Program-made: the position numbers and the translations under genes | Part shown: positions 25,141 to 31,356 of the stretch, piece after piece | Numbering within the stretch: the first letter of the stretch is position 1 | Layout: the number at the start of each line of letters is the position of its first letter | Notes under the pieces: model-generated | Told to the model about the DNA's origin: nothing | Databases searched by the model: none | The model's input: only the letters and a program-made list of their open reading frames with translations | Assembly: GCF_019242285.1 (NCBI RefSeq) | Contig: NZ_JAFAVV010000504.1 | Location: 1 to 33,274, forward strand | Length of the DNA: 33,274 bases | Source of the DNA: Bradyrhizobium sp. | Lineage (GTDB): Bacteria > Pseudomonadota > Alphaproteobacteria > Rhizobiales > Xanthobacteraceae | Direction: 5' to 3'

Positions 25141-25322
25141 TGAAAGGCTGAGCTCGTCTCGGGGAAGCTTCCAGGCTCAGCAATCAAAGCCCTCGTCGGT
25201 GATCTCCGCACTAAACCAGGTGAATCGTCCGCTCAAAAAGAGCGCGCTGGACTGCTCGGCGCCCGGCAACAGATCGAGGCGGCCGAGCCAAGGGCTTGCC
25301 GGCTGAAAGCGGCGGGCGCGGT

Positions 25323-25505
25323 TTACGCGTCCAGGTGCTCGCGCAAAAAAAGGCCTTTGGAATGCGTCCGTTCCCGCTCAGTCGCGCGCTCCCTGGACTC
25401 CCGCCCATTGCGCTCCGTCTCGGTCTCGGGCTGCTTTCGCGGCATCCACCACCGGTCATCCTTGAAGTATTTGGCAACGATGTCGGGATCGACGACACTG
25501 GTCAT
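25323..25505 (-). CDS. Possible small charged protein (60 aa)
   Basis: A 60-residue frame starting MTSVVDPDIVAKYFKDDRWW, followed by a Glu/Arg/Thr-rich part ('KQPETETERNGRESRERATE') and the end 'GLFLREHLDA'. GGAG lies about ten bases before the ATG. The first 25 residues look protein-like; the rest is low-complexity. I recognise no family. It lies in the decayed accessory stretch and could itself be a remnant. Confidence 0.35.
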   Translation of the reverse strand: MTSVVDPDIVAKYFKDDRWWMPRKQPETETERNGRESRERATERERTHSKGLFLREHLDA

Positions 25506-25565
25506 TCAGCCGGACTCCATAGCTGCACGATCAATGCGCGTTGGATCGACTGGTTCCGTGGTTAA

Positions 25566-26030
25566 GCCGGCACGCACTCAAAGAATCGAATCAATGGCGG
25601 CTACCACCGTCCCAATGTCGTTCCGGCCGATGCGATCCTGATTCATGGCTCGATGGCGGGCACGAGTCGGCTTGCAGCCTTGCACGATCTCTCGGAGATC
25701 GACGTCGTCTTCACATCGGCAGCGGCAATGCATTGTGAGGATGAAATTTTCGCCAAGGCAAAGGATGCGGCGCTGTCGCTGACGAAGCGCGCCATCGTGC
25801 ACCTTGAATTCAACGCGTGGAGTCCCGCCGATCTTCAAAACATGCGGGCTTGGCGGTCATCGTTCCTGAGCGATCGGTGGATCCGCGACTACATTGGAGA
25901 GTATCGCGATCATCCGCGCGTCGCGAGGATCGAAACAGCTGCCGTCCCGCTCGACATCAATTTCGTCGACAACATCGGCCGCCTCAAGATGAGCGATGTA
26001 ACCGGACTGATCATCGTCCATTTGAACTGA
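25566..26030 (+). pseudogene. 5'-truncated methyltransferase-like fragment
   Basis: The reading frame is open from just after a TAA at 25563-25565, but the first ATG is at 25653. The translated sequence before that ATG ('NVVPADAILIHGSMAGTSR') continues smoothly into the protein and resembles the acidic-loop/motif II part of class I SAM methyltransferases. 'EIDVVFTSAAAMHCEDEI' (motif IV-like) and 'KRAIVHLEFNAW' follow. The SAM-binding motif I is missing, so this is probably a 3' remnant; a 125-residue protein from 25653 would not be active. The end 'LDINFVDNIGRLKMSDVTGL' is intact. The family call is from pattern alone. Confidence 0.5.
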
Positions 26031-26180
26031 TCGGTCCTGCCCCCTTTGAGGCGAGGCAGGCCCGCAGCGTCGGGGAGCCGCCGGCCGGCCGAGCGGCAGG
26101 AAGATCAAGGAGATGCAGTGTCGGCGCAGCGCCGAAATCGGCGCCGGGGAGGGCGATCGGAGGGCTAACTAAGCGGGCGC

Positions 26181-26312
26181 TCAATCTCGCTTGGCGTCGG
26201 GAAGCTTTGCGGGAACATGCGGGGATGTGCTGACCACACGAGGGCCGCCGTCCGGGTAGGCGCGGCTCCTCAGCAATGTTTCCAGGTACAGGAAAAACTT
26301 CTCGGCAAGCAT
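26181..26312 (-). CDS. Small conserved-looking hypothetical protein (43 aa)
   Basis: A 43-residue frame starting MLAEKFFLYLETLLRSRAYP, then 'DGGPRVVSTSPHVPAKLP'. AAGG lies eight bases before the ATG. The helix-then-'SPHVPxKLP' layout matches short orphan proteins I recall from Bradyrhizobium-type genomes, whose function is unknown. The frame extends upstream without a better start. It is the best-supported short gene in this accessory stretch along with the one at 26543-26641. Confidence 0.55.
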   Translation of the reverse strand: MLAEKFFLYLETLLRSRAYPDGGPRVVSTSPHVPAKLPDAKRD

Positions 26313-26542
26313 CGGCGTCGCCTTTCGAAGCGTGGCTTTTCCTGTTTGGTCCGGCGCCGGCGCCGGACATTCAATCACATCTACGAGAGCGGCTGTGTTG
26401 CGGGCTTGTCAAGCGTTTCGCCGCCACCACTGCGTGGGCAAACAAGCCGGCCTTACCGCCGCCTTCGCTCGGTTCGGATCACGGAGATTTAAAGGCCATT
26501 TTACGGAAGGCTCACGATCGACCGTGTAAGTGTCGATCCGCC

Positions 26543-26641
26543 TCAGGCAAATGCAAAAGCCAACAGGCTCGAGCAGAGCAGCACCAGTCCCGCCACCGTC
26601 AGAGCAAGGAAGCCGCCGGAAACAAGGTCATGATCAGCCAT
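26543..26641 (-). CDS. Very small single-helix membrane protein (32 aa)
   Basis: A 32-residue protein beginning MADHDLVSGG and then one membrane helix, 'FLALTVAGLVLLCSSLLAFA'. A strong GGAGG ribosome binding site lies six bases before the ATG. The acidic/polar start and hydrophobic remainder fit a genuine small membrane protein inserted with its C-terminus in the membrane. Upstream, TTCCGAAA and TTTCGGAA form an inverted repeat about 20 bp apart (26653-26693), possibly an operator. Too short for automatic ORF calling; function unknown. Confidence 0.6.
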   Translation of the reverse strand: MADHDLVSGGFLALTVAGLVLLCSSLLAFAFA

Positions 26642-26722
26642 GATACACCTCCGTTTCCGAAACTCGTCCCAACTGATTAAAATTTTCGGAACGAGCGATT
26701 TTTGAAAAGGTGTGCGTGGCTC

Positions 26723-26812
26723 TCAGAACCGGGAGAGCACGCCTTCGAACGCATGGGCCAAGAAAATGGCAGCGCCAGCCAAGCCCATCAGTGCAGTAAC
26801 CGTCTCGATCAT
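26723..26812 (-). CDS. Very small single-helix membrane protein (29 aa)
   Basis: A 29-residue frame, 'MIETVTALMGLAGAAIFLAH' followed by 'AFEGVLSRF'. AAAGGA lies eight bases before the ATG at 26812; an ATG three codons upstream (26821) overlaps that site. One hydrophobic helix covers most of the peptide. The end overlaps a hairpin (GCTCTC/GAGAGC, 26720-26739) that could terminate its transcript. It lies about 80 bp upstream of the 32-residue membrane protein gene on the same strand. Function unknown. Confidence 0.5.
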   Translation of the reverse strand: MIETVTALMGLAGAAIFLAHAFEGVLSRF

Positions 26813-27139
26813 CGCAAGCATCCTTTGCGTGTCCCGTGTGAAAAACAAAACGACGAGCAGGCCCGAACAGTCAAAAGGATTTCGGAAGTTGTAGTCACTA
26901 TCGGACACGACCGAGGCTTCCGCGCAACAGATGTGTCAATTTCGCCCTTCGGCAGCCCCCTTTCGTCCGTAATTTAACGGGCGTCGAAACCCCCTGTTCA
27001 CCACGATCGATCTCTCCCCATTTCCGCCGTGTTCCGGTTGCGGTATCCTCCCGGTTCGGTGCGGATGGTGGGTCGCACCGATGGGATTGACCGGCACACA
27101 CTCATGGGATGTGACCGGCGGAAATGGTATTTGGGGCGA
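26813..27139. other. Region between the small ORFs and rlpA
   Basis: About 330 bp with no supported gene. It should carry the leftward promoter for the 29-residue ORF and the rightward promoter of rlpA. The rlpA frame is open back to 27029, but this part lacks a signal sequence and was left out of the gene. Confidence 0.4.
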
Positions 27140-28057
27140 ATGGGGATTCGAGGCCTAGATCATATCGTGCGGGTGACGCGCGGCGGTGCCACTGCGGCGC
27201 TTTGCCTGACCCTTGCCAATTGCGCCTCGTCGGGCAAGTTCGCCAGCCGCGTCGATCCCAAATACGGCGTCTCCTCGAGCCCTCGTGTCGTGGCGCTCGG
27301 CGATCCCGTGCCGAAGGGCGGGGGCACCTATCGCATCGGCAAGCCCTATGTGGTCGGCGGCCGGATGTATGTGCCGGAAGAGGACGTCAACTATCGCGCC
27401 GAGGGCCTGGCGTCCTGGTATGGCGACGACTTCCACGGCCGGCTGACCGCCAATGGCGAAGTCTTCGACATGGATTCGCTCAGCGCGGCGCATCCAACCC
27501 TGCCGATGCCCTGCTACGCGCGGGTCACCAATCTCACCAATGGCAAATCGCTGATCGTTCGCGTCAATGACCGGGGGCCGTACCACGGCAACCGCCTGAT
27601 CGACGTCTCGCACAAGGCGGCCGAGCTGCTCGATTTCCAGAGCAATGGAGTCGCCAAGGTCCGGGTCGAATATGTCGGCTCCGCGCCGCTGGAAGGATCC
27701 GACGACCGCCAGCTCGTCGCCACCTTGCGCACCGGCGCGCCGGCGCCGGCGCCTTCGCTGGTCCGCGTGGCGTCGGTCCGCCCGTTCGTGCCCGAGAGCG
27801 TCGGCCGGCCGGCTCGCGGCGACATCCCGATGCCGCAGGAACGGCCCTACACCCTGGGCAACACGGTTGCCGACCAGTCGTCGATCAACGCGACCTCGGA
27901 AATCTCCTCCGCCAGCCGTGCGCGCTCTGCGGGCCGCCTGTTGAATAATCGGCGTGCTGTCTCCGTCGACAATGATGACCGCTATTCGGCCGAGGCCTAT
28001 GCGCCGGCCGACCCGCGTGGTCCGAGCGAGATCCTGAGCGGGCGCGGTCTGTACTGA
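27140..28057 (+). CDS. rlpA: RlpA-family lipoprotein, septal lytic transglycosylase
   Basis: RlpA cleaves denuded peptidoglycan glycan strands and helps cell separation. From the ATG at 27140 the protein has 305 residues and a lipoprotein signal ending in the lipobox L25-A26-N27-C28. The double-psi beta-barrel domain spans about residues 80-185: 'AEGLASWYGDDFHGRLTANG', then 'VTNLTNGKSLIVRVNDRGPY' with the conserved N-D-R-G-P. The tail after residue 185 is Pro/Ser/Arg-rich, and I see no SPOR domain. Upstream in-frame starts (27029, 27104) would bury the signal. It heads a cell-wall/DNA-replication cluster with dacF, tmk and holB. Confidence 0.92.
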   Translation: MGIRGLDHIVRVTRGGATAALCLTLANCASSGKFASRVDPKYGVSSSPRVVALGDPVPKGGGTYRIGKPYVVGGRMYVPEEDVNYRAEGLASWYGDDFHGRLTANGEVFDMDSLSAAHPTLPMPCYARVTNLTNGKSLIVRVNDRGPYHGNRLIDVSHKAAELLDFQSNGVAKVRVEYVGSAPLEGSDDRQLVATLRTGAPAPAPSLVRVASVRPFVPESVGRPARGDIPMPQERPYTLGNTVADQSSINATSEISSASRARSAGRLLNNRRAVSVDNDDRYSAEAYAPADPRGPSEILSGRGLY

Positions 28058-28309
28058 GACGAGAGAAGCCGGCCCGCGACCTTATCGGTGACTGGGTTTT
28101 GTGCGCATCGCGATGAGCGGACCGCTGCAGGTCTGATGTTCGGTCGCCGTGCCGTCGTCGCATTTGACGGTACGTTGGGAGGGCTTTGCGCGCTTCCGCC
28201 GCATTTGCGAGGTCTGATCGGCGCCGGCAAATGCTGGGCGCACCCACAGGGACGTGTTGTTCGCGTTGGGGCCAGCTGTTAGAACGCCCCGCGCTAGGGC
28301 AAATCGCCA

Positions 28310-29569
28310 ATGAGATTCACGACTTTTCGGTTTCGGCAGCTTCCGGTCAAGGCCGGGAACCTGCTGCGCGGCGTGGCGGGGATGCTCGTCGTCGGGGCGC
28401 TCGCCTGGGGCGGCATCATCCACGCCGCCAACCACAGCGTGCAGGGGGCCCCGAAGGAGGAGGGCGGATTCGACGGCGATGCGCCGACCGCCATCCTGGT
28501 GGAAGCGACCAACGGCAGCGTGCTGTTCGAGAAGAACGCCGACGAGATGCGTGCGCCCTCGAGCATGATGAAGCTGATGACGGCGGAGGTGGTGTTCCAT
28601 GCCGTCAAGCAGGGGGACGTCAAGCTCACCGACGAATACCGGATCAGCGAGAATGCCTGGCGCCGGGGCGGGGCGCCCGCCGGTGGCTCGACCATGTTTG
28701 CCGCGTTGAACAGCAAGGTGTCGGTGGATGATCTCCTGCACGGCGCCATCATCCAGAGCGGCAATGATTCCTGCATCGCGCTCGCCGAGGGCATGGCCGG
28801 CAACGAGCACGTCTTCGCCTCCGACTTCATGACCAAACGCGCCCGCGAACTCGGCATGACCAAATCGACCTTCGCCAATTCCAATGGCTTGCCCGATCCC
28901 GGCAACAAGATGACCGTGCGCGAGCTTGCGATGCTCGCCCGCCACATCATCCTGGACTATCCCGAGTTCTACAAATTGTTCGGCGAGAAGGAGTTCACCT
29001 GGAACAAGATCCGCCAGCAGAACCGCAATCCGTTGCTCAACTCGCTGGAAGGCGCCGACGGATTGAAGACCGGTTACACCAAGGAGGGCGGCTACGGCAT
29101 GGTCGGCTCGGCCGTGCAGAACGGCACGCGGCTGATCGTTGTCGTCAACGGGCTGGAGGATCCGGAAGATCGCGCCACCGAAGCCAAGAAGATGCTCGAA
29201 TGGGGATATCGCAATTTCGAGACCAAAACCCTTTTCCCGGCAGGGCAGCCGCTGGGCTATGCCCGGGTGTTCGGCGGCGAGAGCCGCTCGGTGCGGCTCA
29301 CAACCCAGGTGCCGGTCAATGTGATGGTGCAGAAGAACGGCAATGACAAGCTGATCGCCCGCATTGTCTACAGCGGTCCGGTGCGCGCGCCGGTCGAGGC
29401 GGGTCAGAGGATCGGCCTCGTGCGGGTCTGGCGCGGCGGCAATGTCGCGGTGGAGACCCCGGTGTTCGCGGCCGACCCCGTCGGCACCGGCTCGACCATG
29501 CGGCGGGCGATCGATGGTGCCCAGGAACTCGTCGTGGGCGTGTTCCGCGCCGGCATCGAGAAGCTCTAG
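28310..29569 (+). CDS. dacF: D-alanyl-D-alanine carboxypeptidase (penicillin-binding protein 5/6 family)
   Basis: This periplasmic serine peptidase trims the terminal D-Ala from peptidoglycan pentapeptides. The 419-residue precursor has an uncleaved-anchor or signal segment at about residues 20-40 ('GVAGMLVVGALAWGGIIHAA'). All three active-site motifs are present: S85-M-M-K88 ('RAPSSMMKLMTA'), S150-G-N152 ('IIQSGNDSC') and K253-T-G255 ('GLKTGYT'). The C-terminal beta domain (PBP5_C) follows, ending 'ELVVGVFRAGIEKL', an amphipathic membrane-tethering helix. Only 2 bp separate its stop from the tmk ATG, so the two are co-transcribed. Confidence 0.95.
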   Translation: MRFTTFRFRQLPVKAGNLLRGVAGMLVVGALAWGGIIHAANHSVQGAPKEEGGFDGDAPTAILVEATNGSVLFEKNADEMRAPSSMMKLMTAEVVFHAVKQGDVKLTDEYRISENAWRRGGAPAGGSTMFAALNSKVSVDDLLHGAIIQSGNDSCIALAEGMAGNEHVFASDFMTKRARELGMTKSTFANSNGLPDPGNKMTVRELAMLARHIILDYPEFYKLFGEKEFTWNKIRQQNRNPLLNSLEGADGLKTGYTKEGGYGMVGSAVQNGTRLIVVVNGLEDPEDRATEAKKMLEWGYRNFETKTLFPAGQPLGYARVFGGESRSVRLTTQVPVNVMVQKNGNDKLIARIVYSGPVRAPVEAGQRIGLVRVWRGGNVAVETPVFAADPVGTGSTMRRAIDGAQELVVGVFRAGIEKL

Positions 29570-29571
29570 CC

Positions 29572-30264
29572 ATGCCTGAGGGGACGGTTCAGCGGGCCCA
29601 GGGACGCGGCCGCTTCATCTCTTTCGAAGGCGGGGAGGGAGCTGGAAAATCGACCCAGATCAAGAAGCTGTCGAGCCGTCTTAATGCAGCGAACGTGCGA
29701 ACCCTGATCACCCGCGAGCCAGGGGGATCACCGGGGGCCGAGATCGTCCGGCATCTCGTGCTGTCGGGCATGGGCAAGCTGCTCGGACCCGATGCGGAGA
29801 CGCTGCTCTTTGCCGCGGCGCGCGACGACCATGTCCGGACCGTGATCCAGCCGGCACTCGCGCAGGGCACCTGGGTGCTGTGCGATCGCTTCGCCGATTC
29901 CACCCGGGTCTATCAGGGTCGGCTCGGCCGGGTCGAACCGGCCGTGCTCAATGCCATGGAACGGGTGACGATCGGCGATCTCAAACCGGATCTCACCCTC
30001 ATCCTCGACGTTCCCGTCGAGGTCGGCTTGCGGCGTGCGGCCGCCCGTCGCGGCAACGCGACGGCAGACCGTTTCGAGTCCGAGGATGTCCGGTTCCACG
30101 AGGAGCTGCGCGAAGCCTATCGCGAGATCGCCGTCGCCGAGCCTGGACGCTGCGTGCTGATCGACGCCAGCGCCGACGCCGACGCGGTCGCCGCCAGGGT
30201 CTGGGACGCCTTGCGCAGGCGCTTCTCTGCGGCGTCCACAGCCAGTGCGGCGAGTCCGGCGTGA
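29572..30264 (+). CDS. tmk: Thymidylate kinase
   Basis: Phosphorylates dTMP to dTDP for DNA synthesis. The 230-residue protein has the P-loop 'FEGGEGAGKST' (Lys26 in G-K-S-T), 'TREPGGSPGAEIVRHLVLSG', the DR(F/Y) motif 'CDRFADSTRVYQG' that contacts the dTMP substrate, and the LID 'RRAAARRGNATADRFE'. Length is slightly above the family norm because of an N-terminal addition and an Ala/Ser-rich end. The stop overlaps the holB start (GTGA), and the ATG is 2 bp after the dacF stop. Confidence 0.97.
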   Translation: MPEGTVQRAQGRGRFISFEGGEGAGKSTQIKKLSSRLNAANVRTLITREPGGSPGAEIVRHLVLSGMGKLLGPDAETLLFAAARDDHVRTVIQPALAQGTWVLCDRFADSTRVYQGRLGRVEPAVLNAMERVTIGDLKPDLTLILDVPVEVGLRRAAARRGNATADRFESEDVRFHEELREAYREIAVAEPGRCVLIDASADADAVAARVWDALRRRFSAASTASAASPA

Positions 30265-31301
30265 GCGCCCGCAAGGTCGAAGCCGAGACCAGCGTCCCGC
30301 ATCCGCGCGAGACGTCCGTGCTGTTCGGGCACGTGGAGGCGGAGGCAGCGCTGCTCAACGCCTATCGCAGCGGACGGATTCCGCACGCCTGGCTGATCGG
30401 CGGACCGCGAGGCATCGGCAAGGCGACCTTGGCCTATCGCATGGCGCGCTTCGTGCTGGCCCATCGCGATTCGAACGCCGCCGAAATCGCGCGCGCCGGG
30501 ACGCTCGAGGTCGATCCGAACGAGCCCGCCGCGCGCCTCGTTGCCAACGGCGCTCACGGCGGCCTGCTGGCGCTGGAGCGCACCGCCAACGACAAGGGCG
30601 TGCTGCGCACGGTGATCACCGTCGACGAGACGCGCGAGACCATCGGCTTTTTCGGCTCGACCGCGGCGGTGGAGGGATGGCGGGTCTGCATCGTCGATAC
30701 CGTCGATGAGCTCAATCCGAACGCAGCCAATGCGCTGCTCAAGATTCTCGAGGAGCCGCCGCAGCAGTCGCTGTTCCTCCTGATCAGCCACGCGCCGGCG
30801 CGCGTGCTCGCGACCATCCAGTCGCGCTGCCGCAAACTGCCGCTGCGCCCGCTCGCTACGGCGGACGTGATTCGTGCCGCAAGCCAGGCCGCGTCGATCG
30901 CGCCGGATGATCCGGCACTGTGCGAGGCCGCAGCGGCGGCGGAAGGCAGTGTCGCCCAGGCGCTGACCCTGATGGGCGGGGAGGCGCTGAAGCTGCAGCA
31001 GCGCACGGCGGCGCTGCTTTCGATCCTTCCCAATGTCGATCCGCGCGAATTGCATGCGCTCGGTGATTCGCTGCCGCTGAGCGACCGGGTCGCGCTCGCC
31101 GCTTTTGCCGACAGCGTCGAGCGCTGGATGTCCGAACGGCTGCACGCCGGTGACGCCAACGCGAACCTGCCCCGGCTTGCGCGGCTGGCGGAGGTATGGG
31201 AAAAGGTCGCCCGCGCCACGCGCGACACCCAGGACTACAATCTTGAACGAAAACCTCTGGTTTTCTCGGTGTTCGGGATGCTCGCGGAAGCCATGCGCTA
31301 G
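30261..31301 (+). CDS. holB: DNA polymerase III subunit delta' (clamp loader)
   Basis: The delta' subunit belongs to the gamma/tau clamp-loader complex that places the sliding clamp on DNA. From a GTG at 30261 the protein has 346 residues. It shows the AAA+ fold: a modified P-loop 'GGPRGIGKATLAYR' (Lys54), 'TVDELNPNAANALLKILEEP' with the Walker B/sensor region, and the arginine-bearing 'LATIQSRCRKLPLRPL' (S-R-C motif). The C-terminal half is helical. It overlaps tmk by four bases, a standard tmk-holB pair. metG follows after 55 bp. Confidence 0.95.
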   Translation: MSARKVEAETSVPHPRETSVLFGHVEAEAALLNAYRSGRIPHAWLIGGPRGIGKATLAYRMARFVLAHRDSNAAEIARAGTLEVDPNEPAARLVANGAHGGLLALERTANDKGVLRTVITVDETRETIGFFGSTAAVEGWRVCIVDTVDELNPNAANALLKILEEPPQQSLFLLISHAPARVLATIQSRCRKLPLRPLATADVIRAASQAASIAPDDPALCEAAAAAEGSVAQALTLMGGEALKLQQRTAALLSILPNVDPRELHALGDSLPLSDRVALAAFADSVERWMSERLHAGDANANLPRLARLAEVWEKVARATRDTQDYNLERKPLVFSVFGMLAEAMR

Positions 31302-31356
31302 GCGCTTTCCGGCTCGGCCTCGACATCGCATTTGAGCCATCAAGGGAATTTGCAAA

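Noticed and set aside
26350-26368. GC-rich palindrome (TCCGGCGCCGGCGCCGGA)
   Set aside because: Simple GGC/GCC repetition expected by chance at this GC content; no T-run and no flanking gene end to support a terminator.
28058-28309. Possible riboswitch or small RNA upstream of dacF
   Set aside because: No recognisable conserved riboswitch core or terminator/antiterminator pair; the short ORFs here lack ribosome binding sites.
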